From positions 438,038 to 502,037 of the forward strand of contig NZ_KB850111.1 in NCBI RefSeq assembly GCF_000369625.1: a DNA stretch of 64,000 bases, written 5' to 3'. Every line of letters starts with the position of its first letter. Positions within the stretch are counted from its first letter, which is position 1. A program made the position numbers and the translations under genes. Positions 27,258 to 35,799 of this stretch are shown one piece after another. This DNA comes from Acinetobacter variabilis. Lineage in GTDB: Bacteria > Pseudomonadota > Gammaproteobacteria > Pseudomonadales > Moraxellaceae. A model generated the notes under the pieces. It made no database searches. It was given only the letters and a program-made list of their open reading frames with translations, and was not told the origin of the DNA.

Positions 27258-28706
27258 TTACTTTACATATAAATGATTTTGAGCAAGTTCGATTGAGATT
27301 GCTCCAACATTACCTGCGCCTTGGGTTAATAACAAGTCATTTGCTTGCAATACCTTTTTCATCACCTGGCTCAGGTTCCCCTCGACCGGATCAATCAGAA
27401 TTGGTTCAACTTCCCCACGTAAACGAATACTACGAGCCAATGCACGGCTATCTGCACCTACAATTGGCTTTTCCCCTGCCGGATACACTTCAAGTAAGAG
27501 CAGTTGATCGACTTGTGAAAGCACTTCTACGAAGTCATCAAAACAGTCACGGGTACGGCTAAAACGGTGCGGCTGGAACATCATCACCAGACGGCGATCT
27601 GGATGGCTGGCACGAGCGGCTTTAATAGTGGCTTCTACTTCTTTTGGATGGTGACCATAGTCATCGACCAGTTTCACATCACCGCCTTCAAGCTCGAATT
27701 GGCCTTGTACCTGGAAACGACGACCTACACCACTAAAGCCTTCCAGTGCGCGGCAAATAGCTGCATCGGATACGCCTTCATCTGTCGCAATACCAATTGC
27801 AGCCAAGGCATTGAGTACATTGTGCAGACCCGGTTGATTTACAGTAACACGTAGCGGCTCACGATCTTTACGTAATACGGTAAAGTGGCTGCGCATACCT
27901 TCTTGTACAACATCGACAGCACGAATGTCATTGTCTTCATTAAAACCATAAGTCAGTAATGGACGACCAATACGCGGCATGATTTCACGGATATTGGCAT
28001 CATCACCACACACAACCGCCAAACCATAGAATGGCAGTTTTTGCAGGAACTGGATAAAGGTGTCTTTCAAGACATCGAAGCTACCCCCATAAGTATCCAT
28101 ATGGTCAGCATCAATATTGGTTACCACGGCAGCCATTGGTTCTAGATACAGGAATGATGCATCTGACTCATCGGCTTCTGCCACGATATAACGGCTCGCA
28201 CCCAAAGCGGCATTCACACCAGTACGGTTCAGCAAGCCGCCGATCACATAAGTTGGATCCAGATTTTCTTCTGCTAACATACAAGTGATCAGACTGGTGG
28301 TTGTGGTTTTACCGTGAGTGCCTGCAACCGCGATTCCGTGACGGTAGCGCATCAGCTCACCCAGCATTTCTGCACGGCGGACTACCGGTGTACGGGTTTC
28401 AAGGGCTGCCTTGATTTCCGGGTTTTCCTTATCAATCGCGGTAGATACCACGATGACATTGGCACCTTTGATGTTGCTGGCTGCATGGCCGATATAGACC
28501 TTGATACCATTTTCTTCTAATTGAGCCGTAGTTTTAGAGGCTTTGATGTCTGAACCAGAAACTTTATACCCCTGGTTTTTCAGTACTTCTGCAATCCCAC
28601 ACATCCCTGCACCACCAATCCCTACAAAATGGATATGCTTGATCCGGCGCATTTCCGGGACTTTAATTAATTTCTTTGCTTGGTCTGCTGGGGTTACTGG
28701 AGACAT
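27258..28706 (-). CDS. murC: UDP-N-acetylmuramate--L-alanine ligase MurC
   Basis: MurC adds L-alanine to UDP-MurNAc, the first amino acid of the peptidoglycan stem. The N-terminal Rossmann motif [12 protein letters not shown] lies near residue 31, and the ATP P-loop Gly-Thr-His-Gly-Lys-Thr-Thr-Thr near residue 130. The central motif Asp-Asp-Tyr-Gly-His-His-Pro lies near residue 350. The 482 residues match the family. It begins 12 nt after the murG stop codon. Confidence 0.97.
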   Translation of the reverse strand: MSPVTPADQAKKLIKVPEMRRIKHIHFVGIGGAGMCGIAEVLKNQGYKVSGSDIKASKTTAQLEENGIKVYIGHAASNIKGANVIVVSTAIDKENPEIKAALETRTPVVRRAEMLGELMRYRHGIAVAGTHGKTTTTSLITCMLAEENLDPTYVIGGLLNRTGVNAALGASRYIVAEADESDASFLYLEPMAAVVTNIDADHMDTYGGSFDVLKDTFIQFLQKLPFYGLAVVCGDDANIREIMPRIGRPLLTYGFNEDNDIRAVDVVQEGMRSHFTVLRKDREPLRVTVNQPGLHNVLNALAAIGIATDEGVSDAAICRALEGFSGVGRRFQVQGQFELEGGDVKLVDDYGHHPKEVEATIKAARASHPDRRLVMMFQPHRFSRTRDCFDDFVEVLSQVDQLLLLEVYPAGEKPIVGADSRALARSIRLRGEVEPILIDPVEGNLSQVMKKVLQANDLLLTQGAGNVGAISIELAQNHLYVK

Positions 28707-28718
28707 AATTTACTCGGA

Positions 28719-29816
28719 TTACAATTCTTGAATTAAACGGACCACATGCTGGGTCGCATCGGGTTGAGCCTGACGGCGTGCTTTTACCGCCATTTCCATC
28801 AATACCTGACGGTCAAGCATCGGCTCTAATAAGGTTTTTAAACTGTCTGGCGTCAAGGTGGGCTGTGGGCAGATTTTGGCTGCCTGCTGATTGGCCAGGA
28901 ATTTGGCATTCGCAGTCTGATGGTCATCAACCGCACTTGGTAGCGGTACAAAAATTGCAGCTACGCCAGCAGTTGCAATTTCAGTAACCGTTAGTGCACC
29001 GGCACGGCAAATGACCAGATCGGCATCGCTATAAGCTTGAGCCATATCTTCAATAAAAGGCTGAACTTCAACCTGCAAGGAGGCTGGTTTGTCTGCATAA
29101 CGTGCGCGCGTTGCTTCAGCATGATTTTGACCACACTGGTGATAAACATTTAACGGCACATTCAACTGTTTCAAGGCTTCCGGCACACGTTCATTTAAGG
29201 CTTGTGCCCCAAGTGAACCACCAACAATCAGAATTCGTAACGGCTGGCCAGCTTTTTCCCGCTCCTGATAACGCCAGGACGGATTTAAAATTTCTGTAAT
29301 TTCTTTACGTACCGGATTCCCAGTGGTCACCACTTTATTTTGTGCCGGAAAAGTATCAGGAAAAGCCTGACATACTATTTTAGCGACCCGTGACAACTGG
29401 GTATTGGTAAAACCCGCGACTGCATTCTGCTCGTGAATAATCACAGGAATACCCAAGATCCGCGCTGCCAGACCACCCGGTCCTGCCACATAACCGCCAA
29501 AGCCTGCAACAGCTTCGACTTTGAGCTGTTTCATATGCTTCATGGCACTAAGAGTGGCTTTTAGAATTTTAAAGGGGGCCAAGGCTTTACGCACAAAACC
29601 ATTGCCACGCACACCTTGAATATCGATTTGATAAATTGGAATATTATGGTTTTTTAATAATCGGTTTTCCATGCCTGCTGGTGTTGCCAACCAGGACACT
29701 TCGATTCCTTGTTGTTGTAAATCTTTTGCAACGGCTAACGCTGGAAACACATGTCCACCCGTACCTGCGGCCATCATCATGACATGTTTAGGCTGTTTTT
29801 GCTGAGCGTCGGTCAC
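28719..29816 (-). CDS. murG: UDP-GlcNAc:lipid I N-acetylglucosaminyltransferase MurG
   Basis: MurG transfers GlcNAc to lipid I, making lipid II at the inner face of the membrane. The N-terminal Gly-Thr-Gly-Gly-His-Val-Phe-Pro-Ala loop lies near residue 17. A Gly-Gly-Ser-Leu-Gly-Ala motif lies in the C-terminal GT-B domain, followed by the donor-binding Arg-Ala-Gly-Ala-Leu-Thr-Val-Thr-Glu segment. The start is a GTG at 29816 (365 residues). It is the first gene of the cluster murG-murC-ddl-ftsQ-ftsA-ftsZ on this strand; mraY, murD-F and ftsW are not adjacent. Confidence 0.97.
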   Translation of the reverse strand: MTDAQQKQPKHVMMMAAGTGGHVFPALAVAKDLQQQGIEVSWLATPAGMENRLLKNHNIPIYQIDIQGVRGNGFVRKALAPFKILKATLSAMKHMKQLKVEAVAGFGGYVAGPGGLAARILGIPVIIHEQNAVAGFTNTQLSRVAKIVCQAFPDTFPAQNKVVTTGNPVRKEITEILNPSWRYQEREKAGQPLRILIVGGSLGAQALNERVPEALKQLNVPLNVYHQCGQNHAEATRARYADKPASLQVEVQPFIEDMAQAYSDADLVICRAGALTVTEIATAGVAAIFVPLPSAVDDHQTANAKFLANQQAAKICPQPTLTPDSLKTLLEPMLDRQVLMEMAVKARRQAQPDATQHVVRLIQEL

Positions 29817-30226
29817 GGTCTAATTCTTCAATTTTAAAAATGAAACAGGAGGTCTAATTTAAGTCATCAATTGTAATCACAAACGCTTGCCCTTGAAAGT
29901 TTATTTACCTTATTTCAACAAGCGTTTCATTGTTTTTTTCATACTAATTTGAAGTTTAAACTAGTTTTATTATAAGGTCTGCATTTTTCCTTAGACTTAA
30001 GTGAAATATCAGCATAATTTTTGAATATTTTTCATTTGATCTTTTTTTAGCTATCCCCTAAATCTATATATTTTTCACTATTTACTGTCCGTTTTTCCAT
30101 TTAATTCATCCTATTAACTTATGCCTAAATCATATAAATCTGAATAAAATTTTATGTTATCCCTATATCTAAATAAATTTTTTCAAATTGATCTGCATAT
30201 TCCTTAAATGGATTCAAGCATTATAG
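29817..30226. other. AT-rich intergenic region upstream of murG
   Basis: 410 bases that are strongly AT-rich, between the divergent murG and the decayed MFS gene. It must hold the promoter for the murG-ftsZ cluster, but several AT-rich hexamers fit and I cannot single one out. I see no ORF, repeat or RNA gene. Confidence 0.35.
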
Positions 30227-31095
30227 ATGTCAAAAATATCAATTCGTGACTTATGGATTATTTTAGCCGGTTATCTGGCGGCCATGCATGTCGGTAAACT
30301 GTCTGCTGTTATTCCCATTCTGCAACAGGATTTAGGCTTAAGTTTTACACAAACCGGGTTTTCTCTATCTTTAGTGCAAGGGGCTGGGATGCTGTTTGCC
30401 CTTTGTATTGGTGCTTTTTCGGAAAAAGTGAGTTTAAAGCGCTGCCTGATTCTGGCGTTAATCATTTTAGGACTGAGCAGTATCGCTGGCCTCTGGATTC
30501 AGCATGCCACAGCCTTATATTTCTTCCGCTTTACCGAAAGTATCGGATTTTTAACTATTTCCTTGTGTGCGCTGCAATTGTAAAACGGATCAGCCAGCCT
30601 GAAACACTGAATTTTAAAATGGGACTCTGGAGTTCCTATATGGGCGTGGGTGTCAGTCTGGCTGTTTTTATTATTCCTGTTTTACTCGAATACCTGAACT
30701 GGCAAAATATTTGGGCCATTCTCGGCAGTCTATGCTTGATTATTGCAGGCATCATTAAACGATATCTACAAATAGATTCAGCAGCATGTGCACCCAACAG
30801 GACGACTCAACCAGCACCATCAAATACTTCATTCTGGCAGATTATCATTGGTGGAATCATCCCGACCACTGTTTTTGCTATTACTTTGCAGCATGCCCCA
30901 CGCGCCAATGCCGTAGCAGCCAGTATGGGTCTGGTTTTACAGCTTTCAGCCTGTGCTCAATTTTTTGGGCCGCCTTTGAGCGCAGCACTGGTTTCGACCA
31001 CACAGAATTGGGCTTATATCGCGGCAGTTACCGCCAGCCTCTCCATATTAGGAATCTTAATGACCTTGTTTTTATTCAAGCGTTATGCCCAATAA
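30227..31095 (+). pseudogene. MFS (CynX-like) transporter remnant, frameshifted and internally deleted
   Basis: Two overlapping frames together make one major-facilitator protein. Bases 30227-30583 encode four N-terminal membrane helices in frame 2 and then stop. From about 30565 the sequence continues in frame 1 to the TAA at 31093-31095, with helices resuming at Lys-Arg-Ile-Ser-Gln-Pro-Glu-Thr. The combined length is about 290 residues against roughly 380-400 for intact family members. The sequence jumps from a Ser-Phe-Trp-Gln-Ile stretch (around 30840) straight to a late-helix Gly-Gly-Ile-Ile-Pro-Thr-Thr motif. A deletion of about 90-110 codons in the middle is therefore likely as well. 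It is most simply a pseudogene. Confidence 0.8.
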
Positions 31096-31123
31096 AAAAG
31101 AGCCTCGGATGAGGATCTTTTTT
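31094..31123. terminator. Bidirectional terminator between MFS remnant and gshB
   Basis: AAAAAAGAGCCTC, a GGAT loop, and GAGGATCTTTTTT form an imperfect stem with A and T tracts on the two sides. The gshB stop codon lies about 12 nt away. Confidence 0.75.
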
Positions 31124-31135
31124 ATTATTGAAAGC

Positions 31136-32083
31136 TTAGGCTTGATCCAGACCGGCTTCCAGTACATCAAACAGATCATCTGCAATGGAGGTACCAAACT
31201 GGGTATCAATTTCACGGATACAGGTTGGACTGGTGACGTTAATCTCAGTGACATAATTACCAATCACATCCAGACCAACAAATACCAAGCCTTTTTCTCT
31301 GAGATAAGGACCCACTTGCGCTGCAATGGCTCTATCATTCTCAGTTAATGGACGCGCTTGACCTAAGCCACCTGCTGCCAGATTGCCACGCACTTCACCA
31401 TTTTGCGGAATACGGGCCAGACAATATGGTACTGGTTCGCCATTGATCATCAGAATACGCTTATCCCCTTCTACAATTTCAGGAATATAACGCTGTGCCA
31501 TAATCGGCTGGTTACCATTGTTGGTCAGAACTTCAATGGTTGAGCCGATATTAATACCATCCTGATAGATACGGAAAATTCCGGTGCCGCCCATACCATC
31601 CAATGGTTTTACAATCACATCAACATGTTCTTTTAAAAATTCACGGATCAGGCTTTGTTGCGACGTTACCAAAGTCGGAACTTGCAGGTGCGGGAACTGA
31701 GTAGCAAACAGCTTTTCATTGCAGTCACGCAGGCTTTGCGGTTTGTTGATAATCCATGCTCCTTCACGTTCTGCCTGTTCCAGAATATAAGTGGTATAGA
31801 CAAAGTTCATGTCGAATGGCGGATCTTTACGCATCAGCACCACATCATAAGCCGCAATCGATTCTTTTTTCTTTTCACCCAGTTCGTAGTAATGGTTATA
31901 GTCTTCAAATACCTGCAAAGGCGAGATCAGACCAAAGGCCTTCCCTTGATCGATATATAAATCTTGCTGTAATGCATAACCGAGTTCATGTCCACGGCGT
32001 GCAGCTGCCCATAACATGGCCATGGTTGAATCTTTTTTCAGGTTTACATTTTCGATGGGATCCATCACAACAAGTATGCGCAT
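31136..32083 (-). CDS. gshB: Glutathione synthetase
   Basis: GshB ligates gamma-glutamylcysteine and glycine with ATP. The 315-residue ATP-grasp protein opens Met-Arg-Ile-Leu-Val-Val-Met-Asp-Pro. It has the glutathione-synthetase segment Arg-Lys-Asp-Pro-Pro-Phe-Asp near residue 85, the ATP-binding Lys-Pro-Leu-Asp-Gly-Met-Gly-Gly-Thr-Gly loop near residue 158, and Glu-Ile-Asn-Val-Thr-Ser-Pro-Thr near the C-terminus. It stands alone; the partner gshA is at 52351-53928. Confidence 0.97.
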   Translation of the reverse strand: MRILVVMDPIENVNLKKDSTMAMLWAAARRGHELGYALQQDLYIDQGKAFGLISPLQVFEDYNHYYELGEKKKESIAAYDVVLMRKDPPFDMNFVYTTYILEQAEREGAWIINKPQSLRDCNEKLFATQFPHLQVPTLVTSQQSLIREFLKEHVDVIVKPLDGMGGTGIFRIYQDGINIGSTIEVLTNNGNQPIMAQRYIPEIVEGDKRILMINGEPVPYCLARIPQNGEVRGNLAAGGLGQARPLTENDRAIAAQVGPYLREKGLVFVGLDVIGNYVTEINVTSPTCIREIDTQFGTSIADDLFDVLEAGLDQA

Positions 32084-32213
32084 GTCTGTGTGCTCTTTCT
32101 TAAAAATACATTAGCAAGGAGTATAGCCTGTGCAGTTTCTTTTGTTTATGGTGATTTTGCATGACTAATTTTGTATAAATGCTTAAAGACTTTAATCAAC
32201 AAGAGCATTTATC

Positions 32214-32408
32214 ATGCAGCAGGCAATTGTCGGCTTTCATCTGGATGAAGAAAATCATTGGGTCGCTGAACTGACCTGTGGTCATGGTCAGCATGTGCGG
32301 CATGATCCACCTTGGCAAAACCGTCCTTGGGTCATGACCGAACAAGGCCGTAAAGAAAAACTGGGCGTCTTATTGGACTGCAAAAAATGTGAAATACACG
32401 AAGATTAA
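32214..32408 (+). CDS. DUF3565 small cytoplasmic protein
   Basis: A 64-residue protein with the DUF3565 pattern: Gly-Phe-His-Leu-Asp-Glu near the start, Cys-Gly-His-Gly-Gln-His-Val-Arg-His in the centre, Asn-Arg-Pro-Trp-Val, and a final Leu-Asp-Cys-Lys-Lys-Cys. The Cys/His set suggests metal binding. No function is known. The ATG at 32214 lies about 130 nt from the divergent gshB start. Confidence 0.85.
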   Translation: MQQAIVGFHLDEENHWVAELTCGHGQHVRHDPPWQNRPWVMTEQGRKEKLGVLLDCKKCEIHED

Positions 32409-32530
32409 TATCTTCTAAATCAAATCAGTATATATACTCACCCTGAGTATTTTATCTTGATATAAAATTGATTAAAAACCTGAATAAAAAATAATAATAC
32501 CTTGTTTGAAAATGCATCTAATTTTATAAT

Positions 32531-32842
32531 TTAACGATTATTTTTCGAAATCATGGTTCCCAGCATAATAATAAAGGTACTGACCCCACCAATCAGTAAA
32601 CTCATCAGGGCAATTTCCAAGGTGATTTTATGATGCCAGCTCTGATCAGGAATCCAAGGCAAATGCAAATTTTCCCCAAAGATAAAGTTAATAGTACATA
32701 TAATCAGAAAACCAATTGTTGTAGAGATTAGTAAAGTCACCACTAGGTTTTTCCACATCTTGTAGCCCACTAGCATGACAATAATGGCTAAACCTACCAC
32801 CATTATAATCGATACAAATAAAACACTGTTCCAGTAATCCAT
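32531..32842 (-). CDS. Small membrane protein of unknown function
   Basis: A 103-residue protein with three predicted membrane helices (about residues 6-27, 33-57 and 76-97) and a short polar loop containing Trp-His-His between the second and third. The start is the ATG at 32842; the frame extends three codons upstream to a GTG. I recognise no family. It lies in an AT-rich accessory stretch just before the IS5-family element, so it may be strain-variable. Confidence 0.55.
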   Translation of the reverse strand: MDYWNSVLFVSIIMVVGLAIIVMLVGYKMWKNLVVTLLISTTIGFLIICTINFIFGENLHLPWIPDQSWHHKITLEIALMSLLIGGVSTFIIMLGTMISKNNR

Positions 32843-33019
32843 TCCTAACACTCTTATTTTAAATTAATTAAAATTATGAAATTCTTATAATTAATTACTT
32901 AATGTTTATTTTAATATAGACGGATTACAATTTGTAAACAATGATCATAACTATCTTATTCATTTTATTTGTAAAGAGGCTTTATGAGGTTTAATTCATG
33001 CTTTAATGAGTTTCTTTTA

Positions 33020-33876
33020 GGGTGTGTTGACACTTTTAGCTTAAAAAATAGCGAAGTAGTAAAATCAAATCGCCAAACCCAATTTTACTATTCGCTATGC
33101 CTCGTACCATGCTGACAGATCAACACTGGCAAAAGTTGAAAACTATTTTGCGTAATTTATCTATTCATCACAACTCAAACTTACGTAATTTTATTGAAGC
33201 TATTCTCTATAGAATTAGAACAGGCTGTCCGTGGCGAGATATTCCTTCCTATTTCGGTCAATCAAACTCTATTTTCAAACGTTTTAATCGTTGGTCAAGC
33301 AGTGGTAAGTTGCTTAGATTATTCAAATTATTAGCATCATGCCCCGATATGGAGTGGATTTTTATTGATGGCTCTCACGTACGTGCTCATCAACATTCTG
33401 CCGGTATAGCGAATCAATCCATTTCTAAAAGTGTAGGAGGAAACTCCTCAAAAATATATTTGATTGTTGATGCAAATGGCAATCCTGTTGATTTCATGAT
33501 TACCGATGGAACCACACATGACGTCAAAGTTGCACCTGATTTAATATCAACATTAGACTTAAAAGAGACAAAAGTGGTCTGCGCAGATAAAGGCTACGAT
33601 TCAGAACCACTGCGTGAACAGATCAGAAAAACAGGGACAAAAGCGAATATACCAAAGAAAATAAATAGCCAATCGAACAATGATCATATGGACTGGTATT
33701 TATATAAAATCAGGCATTTAGTTGAAAATATGTTTTGTAGATTAAAGCAGTTTAGAGGAATAGCTACTCGATATGACAAGCTCAAAAGAAATTATCAAAG
33801 TGCTGTTGCCTTAGCCTGTATATTTTTATGGCTACCTTTATAGGTTTAATTATGAACAGTAAATGTCAACAGACCC
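33020..33876 (+). mobile_element. IS5-family insertion sequence (857 bp, apparently intact)
   Basis: The ends are imperfect inverted repeats. The left begins GGGTGTGTTGACACTTTT; the right, read inward, begins GGGTCTGTTGACATTTAC. TA dinucleotides directly flank both ends (33018-33019 and 33877-33878), fitting a TA target duplication as in the IS427 subgroup. One complete transposase ORF lies inside. Because the flanks read TTTTA and TAAAA, the exact outer boundary is uncertain by a few bases. Confidence 0.85.
33097..33843 (+). CDS. IS5-family (DDE) transposase
   Basis: A 248-residue transposase. The N-terminal helix-turn-helix region ends with the Gly-Cys-Pro-Trp-Arg-Asp-Ile-Pro block near residue 47. 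The DDE acidic residues are visible: Asp in Phe-Ile-Asp-Gly-Ser near residue 91, Asp in Cys-Ala-Asp-Lys-Gly-Tyr near residue 166, and Glu in His-Leu-Val-Glu-Asn near residue 212. The last is followed by the Arg-x6-Lys-like Phe-Arg-Gly-Ile-Ala-Thr-Arg-Tyr-Asp-Lys. No frameshift is seen, so it should be functional. Confidence 0.93.
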   Translation: MPRTMLTDQHWQKLKTILRNLSIHHNSNLRNFIEAILYRIRTGCPWRDIPSYFGQSNSIFKRFNRWSSSGKLLRLFKLLASCPDMEWIFIDGSHVRAHQHSAGIANQSISKSVGGNSSKIYLIVDANGNPVDFMITDGTTHDVKVAPDLISTLDLKETKVVCADKGYDSEPLREQIRKTGTKANIPKKINSQSNNDHMDWYLYKIRHLVENMFCRLKQFRGIATRYDKLKRNYQSAVALACIFLWLPL

Positions 33877-33927
33877 TAAAAATATTGTTCTTTTTGATAG
33901 AAAAATTTTGATCAAGATTTATATATT

Positions 33928-34030
33928 AGACTTCTTGCGTTAGTCAAAATTTAAACAGCCCAAAGCTACATTTTTATAAGGTTTTAGCCAATTCAAAAAT
34001 TAGGTAAAACGATACTTTCGCAAGAGGTCT
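33928..34030. mobile_element. MITE-like element (103 bp) sharing ends with the IS at 44.4 kb
   Basis: The left end AGACTTCTTGCGTTAGT and the inverted right end AGACCTCTTGCGAAAGT match each other. They also match the terminal repeats of the decayed IS at 44361-45241 (AGACCTCTTGCGAAAGT). The 70-nt interior has no ORF. TA flanks both ends if the terminal A is counted in the target. It lies 51 bp beyond the intact IS5-family element. The rest of the 33877-34181 gap is AT-rich and otherwise empty. Confidence 0.75.
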
Positions 34031-34181
34031 AATATAACTTATCGAATTTAAAGTTTATCTAGATCAAAATTTCTATCTTATTATTTCTTTCAAATACAGT
34101 CGCCTGAACAGAATTTTTCTTCCCATAAAAAGTAAAGCCTTAGATTACTAAGACTTTACTTTTTATCTGGTGAATCAGGTC

Positions 34182-34832
34182 TTAGATTCCGTATTTCACA
34201 CGATAAGCTTCCATCTTCGCCAATGCATCATTATCGCCTTTTGCATCTAGGTAATTCATTAAATCTTTCATGGTAATCAGTGCATGTACTGGGATTTCTA
34301 GTTCTTTTTGCACTTCCTGAATGGCGGATAATTCACCTTGGCCTTTTTCCTGACGGTCAAGAGCAACCAGTACACCTGCAATTTGTGCACCAGCATTTTT
34401 CAGGATAGTGACCACTTCACGAATCGCAGTACCAGCTGTGATCACATCATCAATGATCCAGACTTTTTTCCCTTCCACTGAAGCACCTACCAGCACACCA
34501 CCTTCACCGTGATCTTTGGCTTCTTTACGGTTAAAGCCCCACGGCACGCTTACGCCATGATTTTGAGACAGTGCCACTGCTGTAGCTGCTACAAAAGGAA
34601 TGCCTTTGTATGCTGGTCCAAAAATCACTTCAACATTGTCACATCCAGTTAATTTTGCAGCATAGCCAGAAGCCAGTAATGACAAGGCTTCACCGTCATT
34701 GAGCAAGCCAGCATTAAAAAAATAAGGACTCACACGTCCTGATTTTAAAGTAAACTCACCAAATTTAAGCACACCACGTGATAATGCGAGTTCGATAAAA
34801 GCTTGCGGGTTAAAATGAGCTGGCGTTGACAT
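34182..34832 (-). CDS. pyrE: Orotate phosphoribosyltransferase
   Basis: PyrE couples orotate to PRPP giving OMP in pyrimidine synthesis. The 216-residue protein opens with [10 protein letters not shown] and has Ser-Gly-Arg-Xaa-Ser-Pro-Tyr-Phe near residue 29. The Lys-Glu-Ala-Lys-Asp-His-Gly-Glu-Gly flexible loop is present, as is the PRPP motif [13 protein letters not shown] near residue 124. It is divergent from the Crc/ExoIII-like gene with about 40 nt between start codons, an arrangement also known in pseudomonads. Confidence 0.97.
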   Translation of the reverse strand: MSTPAHFNPQAFIELALSRGVLKFGEFTLKSGRVSPYFFNAGLLNDGEALSLLASGYAAKLTGCDNVEVIFGPAYKGIPFVAATAVALSQNHGVSVPWGFNRKEAKDHGEGGVLVGASVEGKKVWIIDDVITAGTAIREVVTILKNAGAQIAGVLVALDRQEKGQGELSAIQEVQKELEIPVHALITMKDLMNYLDAKGDNDALAKMEAYRVKYGI

Positions 34833-34873
34833 GAGGTGCTCCTAAATCCATTAATTAAGGGTAAGACTTGCGC

Positions 34874-35692
34874 ATGATACCAAAGAGTAGCTATCCAGGT
34901 GATCAAAAAATTCTTCGTGTCGTTTCAATTAATGTCAACGGTTTACGTTCCTCTGTCAGCAAGGGCTTGCTAGAGTGGATCGAACAGTCTGATGCCGATG
35001 TGATCTGCATGCAGGAAAGCCGGATTACCCATGCGCAGTGGACTGACAAATTCAAGCCTGAAGGCTGGTATACTCACCTGTTCCCTGCCGAGCGTCCAGG
35101 TTATGCCGGTACAGCGATTTACAGCCGTCTGCCTTTTGTTTCGATTACCGATGGGCTGGGTTTTGAACTAGCTGATTCTCAAGGCCGTTTTATCTCGGCA
35201 GAATTTGACTTGGGTCTGGAAAAAACAGCGCATATCTGTTCCCTGTATTTACCTTCAGGTTCTTCGGGCGATGAAGCGCAGGCACGTAAAGATCACTTTC
35301 TGGAAGAATATGCAAAAATCCTGAAACAGTGGCGCGATGAAAATAAATCGGTGATTGTCTGCGGTGACTATAATATTGTGCATAAACGTATTGATATTAA
35401 AAACTGGTCGGGCAACCAGAAAGCCTCGGGCTGTTTACCGCACGAACGTGCCTGGCTAGATCATATCTACGATGAACTCGGTTACGTGGATACTTTCCGT
35501 GAAGTCCGCAAAGAAGCCGAATTATACTCCTGGTGGTCAAACCGTGGACAAGCACGCGCCAAGAACGTGGGCTGGCGGATTGACTATCAGGCCTGTTCCC
35601 CGGACTGGAAAGACCGTACTGTAAATGCCTGGGTCTATAGAGATGAATGGTTTAGTGACCATGCACCCGTAATTATTGACTATAAAATCTAA
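34874..35692 (+). CDS. crc: Exonuclease III-family protein, likely Crc (catabolite repression control)
   Basis: A 272-residue protein of the exonuclease III/endonuclease-exonuclease-phosphatase fold. The ATG at 34874 follows an AAGGGTAAG ribosome site. The divergent pyrE neighbour points to Crc, the translational repressor that works with Hfq in pseudomonads and has a described orthologue in Acinetobacter. Unlike a degenerate nuclease, the positions equivalent to the ExoIII catalytic set look intact: Ile-Asn-Val-Asn-Gly near residue 20, Met-Gln-Glu near residue 48, Gly-Asp-Tyr-Asn-Ile-Val, Trp-Arg-Ile-Asp-Tyr, and Ser-Asp-His-Ala-Pro-Val near the end. Nuclease activity therefore cannot be ruled out; ExoIII is the alternative name. 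Confidence 0.8.
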   Translation: MIPKSSYPGDQKILRVVSINVNGLRSSVSKGLLEWIEQSDADVICMQESRITHAQWTDKFKPEGWYTHLFPAERPGYAGTAIYSRLPFVSITDGLGFELADSQGRFISAEFDLGLEKTAHICSLYLPSGSSGDEAQARKDHFLEEYAKILKQWRDENKSVIVCGDYNIVHKRIDIKNWSGNQKASGCLPHERAWLDHIYDELGYVDTFREVRKEAELYSWWSNRGQARAKNVGWRIDYQACSPDWKDRTVNAWVYRDEWFSDHAPVIIDYKI

Positions 35693-35705
35693 AACTGACC
35701 TAAAG

Positions 35706-35731
35706 ATTGAGTGAACATTTGTTCACTCAAT
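35706..35731 (+). terminator. Hairpin downstream of the Crc-like gene
   Basis: ATTGAGTGAAC and GTTCACTCAAT form a perfect 11-bp stem with a 4-nt loop, 13 nt after the stop codon. The following sequence (TAAGGC) lacks a T-tract, so it is a weak terminator or an mRNA-stabilising hairpin. Confidence 0.5.
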
Positions 35732-35799
35732 TAAGGCTTATCTCTTACATGACATGACGTATTTTTTGGGTTTATCTCAATGTAATAACATAGCATTAT

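Noticed and set aside
32851..34182. Composite transposon formed by the IS5-family element and the 103-bp element
   Set aside because: The two have different terminal repeats and no passenger gene between them.
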